This document shows positions 35,366-48,452 of a stretch of DNA of 64,000 nucleotides, piece by piece. Source of the stretch: Morella rubra (lineage: Eukaryota; Streptophyta; Magnoliopsida; Fagales; Myricaceae); assembly GCA_003952965.2 (NCBI GenBank), contig CM025854.1, positions 8,691,845 through 8,755,844 on the forward strand, read 5' to 3'. Position 1 is the first letter of the stretch; each line of letters opens with the position of its first letter. The position numbers and the translations under genes were made by a program. Below the pieces are notes generated by a model, which ran no database searches, was not told the origin of the DNA, and saw only the letters and a program-made list of their open reading frames with translations.

Positions 35366-35564
35366 AAAACTGTGGCCATGGCTGATTTAAACGACTTTGT
35401 TTCCATCGATATGGAGAAGATGTATCTCGGTGGGGAGGTTCGGTTTCTTTTTCTTTTTCCCTTTTTTTGTTTACGACAAATCGATTTCAAACTTTTTTTT
35501 TCTTTTTCGTTTGCATTTGTTACATATGTGTTCAAGGAGCTGGATTCTAGAAGTGTGTAGTTGA

Positions 35565-38500
35565 TGTTAGAAGATGGAACCTGCGGTGGAGTTATGTTTG
35601 GTTGGTTTTAGCTAGCCTAGCTGAATGGGTCTTAATCTTGTGGGCCAACTACCCCTTTTCATTATGTTTTAATTCATTTAGCCATGTGAGCTCTAGCCCT
35701 TTACGTTATTAGTCAAGCCCATGTCAGGGTCTCTTTGCTCTGTATATTGTCGTTCCTTTCGTAACGAGAATTATCAAAGAAATTTGCATCAAGCCAAAAG
35801 GAGGGTGACGCCTCGAATCTGCCTGTTCTCTCTCAACATTTCTTCATCCAAACAGTTAAAACATTTACAGAAATTACAGTCATATCCAAGTTCCTTACAT
35901 TTGGTATCGGAGCCGTAGATCCTCATGGCTTAGGCAGCAAGGATTACACAGTTAGAGGAAACCATGAATCAAGTGAAGTCTCAGTAAGATGGCCACCAGT
36001 AGCTGTTAGAAGCGATGACTCAGCTTCAGCAAATTTCTAATAGACTCAAGACTCTGTCCATCTCACATGGGAAGAGGGTGGAGCCAGGTGGAGGCTTGGG
36101 TGACCCTGGAGATCTGGGTGGATTTGGAGGAGGTTCGGGTGAACCTGGAGACCTAGGAGGATCAGGTGGTGCTAGAGATGGAGAATCTGGAGGAGCTGGA
36201 GATATGCATTCTGGCAGTAATGGAGGCCCCCAATTTAAAACTTTTAAACTAAAGTTTCCCATATTTAATGAAGAGAACCCTTCAGCTTGGATTTACAAAG
36301 CTAATCAGTTCTATAGCTTTGATGGAGATATGCATTTTGGCAAAGAGTTTTCTTACCTTTCTTTCACATGGATGGGGATGCCTTAGTGTGGTTTCAAGAT
36401 GCTGAGGAGGCTGGTGTGTTTACCAGCTGGGAGGCCTTTACTAAGGCCCTTTATACTAGATTTAGGACAATGGTGTATGATGATCCTATGGAAGCTCTAC
36501 ACCAAATAAGACAAACTGCCTCTGTCATTGAATATAAAGCCCAATTCGAGCTGTTGTCCAACAGAATCAGGGGTTTATCAAAGAAGAACAAGCTAAGTTG
36601 TTTTATTAGTGAACTAAGAGAGAGATTAGATTTCAGGTTAAGCTCCTGAACCCTCTTAATCTTAATGCTGCATTTGGACTTGCCAAAATCCAAGAGGAAA
36701 GTATTGCTACAATCAAAAGGAACCTCAAATCTGGTTATATGGATCCAAACAGAAACAACAATTCCAACTATCAAAAAAATCCCAATCCAAGGAGTGGACA
36801 TGTTGCTGGAAATTTCAACAAGGGATCATTTGACTCCAAACCTAGTTTCCTATACAACGTTTGTCTCCTGCTCAAATGAAGGAGAGGAGAGATAAGGGTT
36901 TATGCTATAACTGTGATGAAAGTGGAATTTACAGCATCAATGCACAGGAAAACGAATCTACATGATAGAGGAAACTGAGTGGGTCTCTGACGGGGAAGAA
37001 GAACCTACTGATTTGGAAGAAAATCAACATGAGGAACTTTCTGAACCTAAGATTTCACTAAATACCATTTCTGACCTCCCTAAGCTTAGTACCATGAGGT
37101 TGATGGGTAAAATTGGGTCTCGTAATGTGGTTATACTGGTGGATATTGGGAATACTCATAATTTCTTAGACCTTTCATTGGTCAAGAAAAACAATCTAAT
37201 GGTCACAAACTCTAAGCAACTATGGGTACGAGTTGCAAACGGAGATACTATGGTCTCGGGGGGTGAGCGTGAAGAAGTGGCTATCAAGATGCAAGGACAT
37301 AAGTTTGAAACTGATTTTTATCTACTGCCACTGGGGGGCTATGATGTAGTGATGGGGGTGTACTGGTTGAGTCCTTTGGGTCCTATTTTGTGGGACTTTC
37401 TTCAACTTTCTATGTCCTTTGACAACAAGGGGAGGTCAATGTTACTACATGGGCTTAAACCTACGGAGTGATCCTTAATGGAGGGGCAAAACTTCCATGT
37501 TCATTCAGAAGTGGAGAGACAAGGAATAGTGTTACATGCTGTCCAAACAATGGCTGTGCAGGAAAATTCTACTATGACCCCTACTATCCGTGGGATACTA
37601 AGAGATTTTGAAGACATCTTTGTTGAGCCTAAGGGGCTACCACCTATACGTAGTCATGATCACAGCATTTTTCTTAAAGAAGGAACCCTACCTATTTGTG
37701 TGAGAACTTATAGGTATCCTGTTTATCAAAAGGGTGAGATTGAGAAAATTGTCTGGAAATTGTTGGAGCTAGGGGCAATTCGACCGAGTCAATCCCCCTC
37801 CTCTCCCGTTTTGCTGGTTAGGAAGGCGGATGGTAGTTGGAGGATGTGTATGGACTGTAGGGCTTTAAACAAAGCCACAGTGAAGGACAAATACCCTATA
37901 CCGGTAGTGAATGAGTTAATGGATGAGTTGTATGGCTCTACTGTTATTCCGAAGCTAGATCTCAGATCCAGGTATCACCAAATCAGGGTACGAGCTGAGG
38001 ATGTACACAAGATAGCTTTCAAGACCCATGAGGGTTACTATGAATTTTTGGTAATGCCTTTTGGGCTCACCAATGCTCCCTCTACGTTTCAAGGACTCGT
38101 GAACGATGTGTTTCGTCCATTCCTATGCAAATTTGTGCTAGTTTTCTTTGACGATATACTAGTTAACAGTAGGAACCTAGAGGAGCATGAAGGTCACTTA
38201 TAGAAGGTCCTGAACACACTTAGGCAGCATCAATTATATGCCAAATGATCCAAGTGTCGGTTTGCATACACTGAAATTGATTATTTGGGGCACCTAATCT
38301 CAGCACAAGGAGTGAGGTCTGATCCGAAGAAAATTGCAGCCATGTTGGAATGGCTAGGGTGGGTAAAACTTTTGCCAATACCGGAATTATGGTTCCGTAT
38401 ACCGCCCAGAACCGGAGCCGGTATAGGTTATTTGCAATTCACAGTACCGAAACCGATACCAGTAATTCTGCCAAAATAGGGCAGAATTCCGATACCGGGT

Positions 38501-38923
38501 TTTTTTTTTTTTTTTTTTTTTAAAAAGACCCAAAACGCATAGTTTTGGACATGACCAAAAATATGCGTTTCGATCCTAGGTTTTTTTTTTTCAAAACCCT
38601 CCCCGTTATTCTCCTCGAGTCCCCCCCTCATTCAACGTCTCTCTCTCACTCTCTCAATTTCTCATCTCACACCGCAACTCTCTCTCTCTCACCTCACACA
38701 GCTTTCTGTCTCTAGTCTCTCGAACTCTCAATCTCTCTCTCTCAGGCCTCAGCTCACTGCTCAGCTCTCTCTCTCTAGTCTCTCACTCTCTCTGGTCTTG
38801 GTGATGGCTGTCTGCCTCACTCTCTGTCCCTCTACCGTGACACCGTCAAAGGCCAAGGGCCAAGGCCACTACCATTGATTGATTGGCAGCCTCTCTGCTT
38901 CTCTCTCTTTCTCAACTCTGCCC

Positions 38924-38955
<32 letters not shown>

Positions 38956-41900
38956 ATCAACTCTACCTCTACCCACTCTGAGTCTCTGCCTCTCTGTTTA
39001 ATTTTTTTAGTTTTTTTTTCAATTTCATTTTCATTAGAGTCTATTTCTTGTTCTTCATTTCATTATTTGTTAACTAATTAATGTTTTTTTTTTAGTGTAG
39101 GTTACAAGATTGACAAATTGTGATTTGTGAATTTGTGTTGTGCCTTGTGTGGTTAGTGCAGTACATTGAGGTAAAAAATTAAAAAAAATTTCACTTATTT
39201 AGTTAATTATTGTAGTTCATTAGTTAATTATTTATTGTAGAGTACAGATTAGATTAGGTTGTGAAACTATGGAGGATGGGCTTGATTGGAGGATTTGGTT
39301 TTGTTTGAAGTTGTGAATCTGTTTGCAATTGGAGGATAGGCAGTGGGCTTGATTGATTATTTGTTTGTGTATGAGTATCTATTTTAGAGTATATATTTTA
39401 ATGTAATTTGAATTTCCTTGAAATTGTTCAAAAAGTTGTGAATCTGTTTGAAATTTTCTTGATTGATTGTGAAATTGTTTAGCAATTAGAGTCTGAGTAA
39501 GTTTAATTTTAAAATGACGTATGTTGTGAATATGTTTAATTTGAAATTGTTTAGAAATGAATCTATTAGAAATGAATATGTTAAATTTGAAATTATTCAC
39601 ATATGAATATGTTAGAAATGAATATATTTAATTTGAATATGTTTGAAATTGTTTAGAAATGTTATGAATCTATTTGAAATTGTTTGGAAATGAAATGTTT
39701 AATTTTAAAATGACTATTAGTAATTAGAGTATGAGTATGTTTAATTTAATTTAATATTTAGTTTCTATTTTATTTTTTTAAATGACTATTATGCAGTTTT
39801 AAAATGACTATTAGAGTATGGAGTATTTCAGGGGATAAAAATCTTATAAAAAAAATTTTTCAAAACTTTTTGTCTTCTCAGGTGGATCCGTTTACTTTTT
39901 CTTTTAATCCTTCGGTTGACTCACAGACACCACGCCCCCAAGTTGGAACCGATGCTTCCTTCCCTATTATTGGTGAGGAGTCGACTTCTTAAGTTGGGGA
40001 TTGTGTTGATGTGTCAGCACCACCTCTCTCAAAAAGGAGAAAAAATTTTCAATCACTCTCATGTGGGATCATTTCATAAAGGATGAAAAAGTGACTAATC
40101 CAGAGAAGCTAATGGCAAAATGTAAAAACTTGCCTAAAAAATCAAGCCTAAGACCAAATTGTATAATAACCAATAAGCCCAAAATCAGAAGCCCAAAAAA
40201 TTAAATTTTGGGCCTAAAACGGGCCCAAAATCAACCCATATTTCACTGCCGAAATTTCGGCATCCAGTACCAAGATTCCGGTACCGTGATTGCCGAAATT
40301 TTGGCAGTTGCCAAACTGGAACCGGATGCCAAAATAGGCATCCGGTTCTTACCAGCACCGAATTCCGTCTTCCAGCAATACCGGTACCCACCCCTAGGAA
40401 TGGCCACTATCGAAGAATTTAAAGGCTCTCCGAGGCTTCCTAGGGCTTACAGGGTACTATAGGAAATTTATTCATAGTTATGGGCTGATTGCAGCTTCTC
40501 TAACCCAACTACTGAAGAAAAACTCCTTCAGTTGGACTGAGGAGACCACCCAAGCCTTCCTAGCATTAAAAAGGGCTATAACAAACCCCCCTAATCTTTG
40601 TGTTACCTGATTTTTCTAAGCCTTTTATGATTGAGTGTGATGCTTGTAGGGTAGGAGCTGTACTCATGCAACAAGGGAGACCCCTAGCATACTTCAGTCA
40701 AGCTCTAAAGGGTTAGTTACTACACCTATCCACCTACGAGAAAGAGTTGTACGCTCTGGTTTGTGCAGTTCAGAAGTGGAGACCCTATTTGGTAGGACAG
40801 ACCTTTGTAGTCAAGACTAACCAGCAAGGTCTTAAGTTTCTCTTGGAGCAAAAGGTGGGCATCTTTGCTCCACAGAAGTCGCTGACCAAACTTCTGGGTT
40901 ATGATTTTTCTATTGACTACAAACAGGGTAAGGAAAACCGGGTGGCAGGTGCCCTATCTAGAAGAGATGAGCAGGTTGAACCACAAGAGGAAGGGTAAAC
41001 TACCATCACATCTAGAATAGATGAGGAGGCTGAACCACAAGAGGGAGGGTTAGCTGCCATCACCTTTCCGCAACCTTTATGGCTAGAGGAGCTTAGGCAG
41101 AGTTACCTTGGGGACACTGCAGCTCAAGCTTTACTCTCTAAGATCTAGCCAGACAAAATGCAACACAAACCAATGATACTTCACAATGGAATTATTGTGA
41201 GGAAGGGCAAAATTTATGTGGGTGATAACAAACACCTCAAACTCAACCTTTTGGCCTTAGTGCAAAGCAGCCCCACAGCAGGGCATTCAGGGTATCACAA
41301 GACCCTTTACAGGGCTAGAGCTGATTTTTATTGGCCGGGTTTGAAAGTTAATATTAAAACTTATGTGCGGGAGTGTGATGTTTTTGCCAGAGGAACAAAA
41401 CTGAAAATTTGCATCCTACTGGGTTGTTACAGCCCCTTCCCATCCCTAACCAAGCTTGGACCGACATTTCTATAGACTTTATTGAGGGATTACCCCTTTC
41501 AAATGGCCTCAATGTTATTCTAGTCATGGTGGATAGATTAACTAAATACTCACACTTTATTGCCCTCTCACACCCCTATACTGCCCTCACCATTGCTCAC
41601 CTATTCACCAACCACATCCTCAAGTTATATGGTCTGCCTAAATCTAGTGTCTCTGACCAAGATCCAATTTTTTTGAGCAATTTCTGGACTTAATTGTTCA
41701 ATCTCCAGGGCACTACACTAGCTCACACCTCAGCTTACCACCCCCAGAGTGATGGCCAAAATGAAATAGTAAATAAATGTGTAGGGGAATATCTACAATG
41801 CTACTGTGGGGAAAAGCCAAAATCTTGGTCCCTCTGCCTCCCCCTAGCGGAATGGTGGTACAACACTAGTTTCTATGCCTCTACTAAAATGACCCCTTTT

Positions 41901-42240
41901 GAGGCCCTTTACGGTTACCCACCTCTTACCTTTACCCATTATATCCCAAACACAACACAGAATGTAGCAATAGCGTCCCAACTTAAGTCTAGAGATGAAA
42001 TATTTGAAACTTTAAAACACAACCTACAAGCAGCTCAGGAAAGGAACAAACTTCAATATGACAATCATCGAATTGAGAGGAAATTTAATATGGGTGATTG
42101 GGTTTACCTGAGGCTGCAACCTTACCGCCAAAAGTCCCTGGCTTTTTGAAAAAGCTTGAATCTTTCACCATGGTTTTATGGCCTATTCCAGATCTGCAAG
42201 AAAATCAGGGAGGTCACCTACAAGCTGAATCTGCTGCCCG
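35565..42240 (+). mobile_element. Gypsy chromovirus (Reina-like), 5' LTR to integrase, no 3' LTR
   Basis: The 5' LTR is 35565-35899 (TG...CA), followed by the primer site tggtatcggagcc at 35902. Parts in order: gag (about 36.0-36.65 kb, with a Gly-rich N-terminal stretch); protease (about 37.1 kb); reverse transcriptase (37.5-38.3 kb, FFDDIL motif); hAT insertion (38355-40396); RNase H (40.5-41.0 kb); integrase zinc and core regions (41.2-42.1 kb, with FIDFIEGLP, SDQDPIF and HPQSDGQNE type blocks). The homology stops at about 42240, where PPR coding sequence begins directly; no 3' LTR is seen. The element is broken, with several breaks in its frames. The short LTR and gag type suggest the Reina lineage. 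It lies 127 bp past NDL exon 1. Confidence 0.88.
38355..40396 (+). mobile_element. Non-autonomous hAT (deletion derivative) inside the Gypsy
   Basis: Perfect 8-bp duplications GGAATGGC (38347-38354 and 40397-40404) flank inverted ends TAGGGTGGGTAAAAC and TAGGGGTGGGTACCGG. The subterminal DNA is built from ccggaattccg and accggtaccg-like palindromes. Near 40060-40135 a frame reads LMWDHFIKDEKVTNPEKLMA followed by KCK, the start of a BED zinc finger, so this is an internally deleted copy of an autonomous hAT. The interior also has a 26-T run (about 38499), CT microsatellites (38640-38960) and an AT-rich 39.1-39.8 kb. It is younger than the host Gypsy. Confidence 0.92.
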
Positions 42241-45200
42241 AAGCAAAACCCTTGTTGTTCTCAACTAAGTTCCATACTAGTGCGAAAACCTTGTTGTTTT
42301 CTACCCCATTGAATTCATCGGCTTGTGCTGCTTTACATGTTGCAGAATTGAACTCCACTAGTGATTTGGATTTCTCAGCTACCTGAAACTCACCCAGTGA
42401 TGACAGATTTTGGAAGGAACCTGGAAAATCTACTATTCTTAATAGGCATAGTTTGGTTTTATCAGTGGAGAAGTTTGAAAACAAAGTTAAAGGTAGACCA
42501 CTGAATTTGGATAGTAAGGAGAGGTTAAAACGTTATTCTGGGTTGCTGCATACTTGTGCTTCGACAAGGTTTCTTAATGAGGGAAGGGCCATTCATGGGT
42601 AGGTAATCAAGAGTGGGATGAACTCGGATTGTCATTTGTGGGTTTCGTTGGTTAATGCTTATGCGAAATGTGGGAGCCCCATGTATGCGTGTCGAGTGCT
42701 TGATGAGATGCCTGAATAGGATGTTGTGGCTTGGACTGCATTGATACAAGGGGTAGTGGGTGAAGGATATGGCAGAGAGGGTGTTCATTTGTTTTGTGAG
42801 ATGAAGAAAGAAGGTGTGAGACCTAATGAGTTCACATTGGCTACAAGGTTGAAAGCTTGTGCTGTGTGCATGGATGTGAATTTTGGTAAGCAGGTGCATG
42901 CAGAAGCACTTAAAGTTGATTACTTCTCGGATTTGTTTGTTGGATCGGCTCTTATTGACCTTTATGCGAAATTTGTGTAAGAAATATGCCCTAAAAATCA
43001 TTATTCTAAATAATTGTTATTTAGATACCACATGTTTATATTTATTATATTGGGTAATATGTTGTGACATAAGATGTTACACGGTTATTATTGGGTGACA
43101 TTGTAAAAAAGTTATGCTAATGATTAATGAATCGAAGGCGGGAGTATGATTTTTCGATTCCTTGTACACTTGATATTTTGTTCTAGACCGAGGTACATAT
43201 TTATATACAATAGGTCTACACTCGTTGTGCTTCTATTAAATAGGATGATGTACTCAGTCATCGAGGTGGTGACCTTAAGCAAATGAGTGAGTGTAATATA
43301 AGAGTACATGCACTAAACGAGATCAAATATGGATACCTTCTGGAAATGATCATTGATGTTGAGAAAGTATTCAGCACAATTTGTTTATGTTATCCTCAGA
43401 CTTGAGAGGTTTGTGCAGATTTGTTTATTGTGTGCTTGTACTTTGACGGAGTCATTTGGTGATGATCTTTCTAGGTCAAATATTCCAAACAACGTCGGGT
43501 CTTGTATGATGAATGAGTTTGTATAAATGCTCAATAAAAAATCCACCAATCTCTTTATGAGATAGTATATTCAAGTATATCTGTATAGGGTTGGACTCGA
43601 GAAAAAGAAATTTCTGGCCAGAAAAATTTTGTGAAAATGTTTTTCTAAATTAATATATAATATATATTTATTTGTGAAATTATTTTGGAAACAATTCAAG
43701 AGTCCAACGAGTTACAGATTATAAAATTAAGAATTATATAAGTTAAGATTTTATCAATGATAATATTCCGGTCCTATTAACTCATATGGAATATAGTGTG
43801 GTGGAAGAATAAATAAACGCATAATTGTTAGCAAAAGGGATTTCACAAATCAATCTCAAATTCTCGGAAGGTGAATTGTAATATGTTGATGGACATGATT
43901 ACAATTATTAGAAGCCTAAAGTTTGGAATTAAAGAATATAAGGAAGTTAATGGAAAAAGAGTTTTCCATGTGATCCTACGACCGAGATCTGAGATCCTTA
44001 ACGATCCCACGCACTATCACAACTAGGGTTTTCATATATAATGATAGCTATGATATAGTCTACCAAAATTTACTAATTGTTAGTTTGAGAGTTGGCCATC
44101 AGGACTCAGAAAACCCTAAGATAGTTGTGAGCGTGGAGAGGAAGGAGGCAGAATGCTTGGGATGCTATTGTGAAATTCTCGTGATTGTGAGATCGATAAG
44201 AACCTAAAAATTATCGAATAATTCTTGGGATCAACAAAGAGAATTGGTAAGTTAATTTTCCACAATCGTAACTTTCAATGTGGTGAGATGGAACTCGCAG
44301 ATAGTGTATCTTTTTGCATGCCAAAGCAGAGTGACATCTCGTGGAATGCCTTGCTTAATGGTTACGCTCAAGTGGGTGTTGGGAAAGAAGCATTGAAACT
44401 CTTTTGTAGAATGAGAGAATCTGAAATGAAGTTTAACAAGTTTACCTTGTCTACTATCCTCAAGGGTTGCGCGGCCTCAGGCAATTTGAGAGAAGGCCAA
44501 GCTGTGCATTCTGTGGCGATCAAAATGGGGTATGAACTAGATGAATTTTTGGGATGTAGTCTTGTAGATATGTATTCAAAGTGTGGGCTGGCATACGATG
44601 CACTAAAAGCATTTCAACAAATCAAAGATCCTGATGTAGTAGCCTGGAGTGCGATGATCACTTGCATGGATCAACAAGGTCATAGCCAAGAAGCAGCTGA
44701 GTTATTTTGGTTGATGAGACATGCAGGTGTCCCACCAAACCAGTTTAGCTTTGCAAGTCTTGTTAGTGCTGCCACTGATTTGGAATACCTGGAGTATGGT
44801 GAAAGCCTTCATGCTTGTATATGCAAGTACGGGTTTGAAACTGAAATGTCAGTAAGTAAAGCCTTAATTACTATGTACATGAAAAATAGATGTCCACAAA
44901 GTGGTGCCCTGGTGTTTGAGGCAATGACAGATCATGATTTGGTTTCGTGGAATGCTCTTTTATCTGGTTGCCATGGCTATGAATCTTCAGATCTTGGACA
45001 AAGAATCTTCTATCAGATGCTTGAAGAAGGTTTCATGCCAAACATATACACTTACATCAGTGTGTTAAGGTCGTGTTCAAGCCTCTCTGATATTGGCTTT
45101 GGAAGGCAAGTGCATGCCCTTATCATTAAAGCCAGCCTTGATGGTAATGATTTTGTTGGGATAACTCTTGAGGACATGTACGCTAAAAGCAAATGCTTGG

Positions 45201-46468
45201 AAGATGCAGATGTAGTTTTCAATAGGTTGATTAATCGAGACCTCTTTGCTTGGACTGTCAGCATAACTGGTAATGCACAAAATGATCGAGCAGAGAAGGC
45301 TATTAAGTGCTTCAGTTTGATGCAACAAGAAGGTGTAAAGCCCAATGAGTTTACTCTTTCTGGCTGTTTAGGTGGTTGCTCCCATATAGCTGCCCTGGAA
45401 ACTGGGCAGCAGCTTCATTATATGGCAATTAAGGCTGGACAGTTTGGTGATGTTTTTGTTTCGAGTGCACTTGTTGACATGTATGCAAAATGCGGGTGCA
45501 TAGAAGATGCTGATGCTGTTTTTGAGGTCTTGGTTTTTCGGGATGTTGTAGCGTGGAACACAATGATATGTGGATACTCGCATCATGGACATGGACAGAA
45601 AGCTCTTAAAACCTTTTGGAAAATGTTAGATAAAGGTTCCATGCCAGATGCAATTAACTTCTTAGGTGTTCTTTCTGCATGTAGCCACATGGGTTTAGTT
45701 GAAGAAGGGAAAAAACAGTTTGACTCGCTGAGAAAAGTTTTCGGGCTTACTCCTACAGTTGAGCATTATGCTTGTATGATTGATATTCTTGGTCGGGCTG
45801 GAAAATTTGATAAGGTCGAAGACTTTATCGAGGAGATGAAGCTAACACCAAATGCGCTGATTTGGGAGACTGTTCTTGGGGCTTGTAAAATCCATGGAAA
45901 TGTGGAGTTTGGGGAAAAAGCTGCAGAGAAACTTTTTGAGCTTAAACCTGAGATTGATTCCAATTATATATTGCTGTCAAATATTTTTGCAGCCAAAGGT
46001 AGGTGGGATGATGTCAGAAGAATCAGGATGTTGATGTTCAGTCAGGGTGTTAAGAAGGAACCTGGATGTAGCTGGGTAGAGATCCATGGTCAAGTCCACA
46101 TCTTTGTGTCTCAAGATGCTTCACATCCAAAAATCAAAGATATATATTTAAAATTAGAAGAGCTGGGCCAAAAACTAACTGCAGTCGGTTATATCCCAAA
46201 AACGGAACATGTACTACATGCTGTCTCTGAGAGAGAGAAAAAGGAACATCTGAATCACCATAGTGAAAGGTTGGCGGTTGCTTTTGCCCTCATAAACAGC
46301 AATTCCTTAAGGACGATTAGAATTTTCAAGAACCCACGCATCTGCAAAGACTGCCATGATGTTATGAAGTTCATCTCAGAAATCACAAATCGGGAAATAG
46401 TTATTCGTGACCTTAATCGTTTCCACCACTTTAAGGATGGAACTTGCTCCTGTCAGGATTATTGGTGA
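42240..46468 (+). pseudogene. DYW-type pentatricopeptide repeat (PPR) protein gene, interrupted
   Basis: The coding sequence is intronless. The upstream part (about 42240-42975) reads in one frame but contains three stops (42384, 42600, 42717). PLS-type PPR repeats begin at RYSGLLHTCAS and continue through DVVAWTALIQGVVGEGYGR. A solo LTR (42976-44277) then splits the gene between LYAK and CGEMELAD. The downstream part is open for about 730 codons: many PPR motifs (DISWNALLNGYAQVGVGKEA, DVVAWNTMICGYSHHGHGQK), then E and E+ regions and a full DYW domain with HSERLAVAF, CKDCH and the terminal CQDYW. Such proteins edit C to U in organelle RNAs. The N-terminus merges with the Gypsy pol remnant and no start codon is evident. 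The open 3' part suggests recent loss, or translation from an internal ATG. Confidence 0.9.
42976..44277 (+). mobile_element. Solo LTR inside the PPR gene
   Basis: The unit is 1302 bp, beginning TGTAAGAAATATGCCC and ending CGTAACTTTCA. It is flanked by ATTTG (42971-42975) and ATGTG (44278-44282), a 4/5 target duplication. No internal region or second LTR is present, so it is a solo LTR left by recombination. The start resembles Copia-type LTRs, but the family is not certain. A related copy lies at 17691-18150. Confidence 0.88.
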
Positions 46469-47640
46469 TTTGGAGGTGTTCAGCAACTTGACCCGCGCCT
46501 GAAGTAACCATACTCTTTTGGCAGGTGCTAGTATCCAGGGCAAAAAAAATTAAGACTGGCAATCCAGGTAATTGTTCTATATGAATTGAATATTTCATGT
46601 CAAACCCCACATAAATGTGCTTAGAAAAAAAAAACCCACATGAATGTATAGATCTACCCTCCAAACCAAACAAAAAATGAATGAAAGAAACATGTACATA
46701 TGCATGTACTAACCAAAGATTACATTTGAAATACTATTGATATCCATGTGAACTTGTTATACTCTATCCAGGCGCAAAATCCAGATGAAGCTCCTAGGTT
46801 AATTGAAGCCAAATATTGGTAATGCCAATATTGTTGCCTCCCTTGCTGCATGTTCCATCTGAGAGTGACTTGTCTTAATACAGAAGTCTTTGGATTGGAC
46901 TGATGGGACAAATTGGAAGGTACAAATGCCTCTAGTTTTACAGAAGTCTGAATGCCTCTACAATGTAAATGCTTACCCCAATTATTTTCTTTACCTCTGG
47001 TATGAGATGTTTTCCCTCTTCATTGAAGCCTTTTTATATGATATTTATGTAGGCTGTTGCTGCTGTTTTGTTTTCTTTTGATGCAAATGTTATTCTCAGA
47101 GCATGGTTAGCACTTAATTTTTCATGCCAAGGTAATTTAATGTTTTTCTTAAGCATCCATATGCGTGGACGAAATGCAGATGCATATACACTCTTGGTAG
47201 ATGTGGTTTTGCCTATTGCTTTTCCACAGCAGGGATACAGGTCCAATATATTTGCATTATCTCAAAAGAACAAATATGTATTGCCAAGACTTCATAGATT
47301 TAAGTCTCTGTGAATGGTGTGGATTGAAGATTGACTTGTATTAATATGCTGAAGTTGACAGAATTTCACTCAGAGTAGACAACGACTCTGACGTTTGACG
47401 TGTAATTGATGGTAAAGATGAACAGAGGGAGAAGAGCAAACTCTGACAGCGTGCTACAAAGTGCTGTTGAGTTCAAGAAGAAACATGCTTGGTGTATAGG
47501 CCGTCTGAAGTTGTTGTGTGTGGATCTTGCTGCTGAGTTCAAGAAGAAACATGTCCAATAATCGATTTCTTGCAAATATGTTCCCTTATATGTTTAAACA
47601 CTTCACAACTGTTCTTCTAATTATCAATAGTTTTGAGCAG
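46469..47640. other. PPR 3' flank and NDL intron DNA
   Basis: No exon is seen; in particular the NDL segment with GDQDKPALITYPD is not here. A 26-bp direct repeat (tgctgttgagttcaagaaga... at 47462 and 47529) lies 67 bp apart. Several short open frames have no domain. Confidence 0.5.
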
Positions 47641-48452
47641 ATGTGTCTTGCTTCCAAGGATTATTCTTCTGTCCTGAAGCAGCTTCTTTGATGCTCCACA
47701 ACTTCTGCATTTACCATATCAGTCCTCCTGGGCATGAGGTTTGTAATTGGTTGACTTGACTGCAACTTTATGATGAATCTTTTCCATCTGGAAAATATAT
47801 TGCATGCAAGTGCAACTGAATCTTATTATTCACATAATTTCTATTCTGGAACTTTCATAAGAGTTCTTGCAGTTAGGAGCTGCTGTTATTTGTCCAGAAG
47901 ACCCTGTGCCTTCTGTTGATGATTTAGCAGATAAAATCATTGAGGTTCTCAACTCTTTTGGGTATGATTATTCTGAAATATTTTCGGTGATTTGCTGTTT
48001 ATTTTTTGGTATGCAAAGGTCTCAGTTCCAATACTTAAGATGCATGCAACGTGAAGTTCTTGTGGTGCTTGTTAACAAGACAAGATCTAGAGTATTATGC
48101 ATCGAAGTCATTCGATCACAAGTTTCTCAGTTGAGAACCTCTGTATTCCATCTGGTTGCCTAATTACATTATTATATCATTCTTCAGGCTTGGTGCAGTG
48201 ATGTGCATTGGGGTGTGGGTGCCTACATCCTTACTCTATTTGTATGTACATTGGGGTACTGTGGGTGCCTACATCCTTACTGAGCTTGTCCACTGAGGTC
48301 CACTGAGCAAGGATATTCATTTACAGACGAAATACAGGGAACATGTTCTTGGTTTGATTCTTGTGTCTCCTTTATGCAAAGCACCCCTTGGACTGAATGG
48401 TTATTGAATAAGGTTCCTCTTTCATACTTTACTACTGTTGTTACAAGTAAAC

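Noticed and set aside
40185-40462. Open frames on both strands at the right end of the hAT
   Set aside because: They read through palindromic terminal repeats of the element and have no domain.
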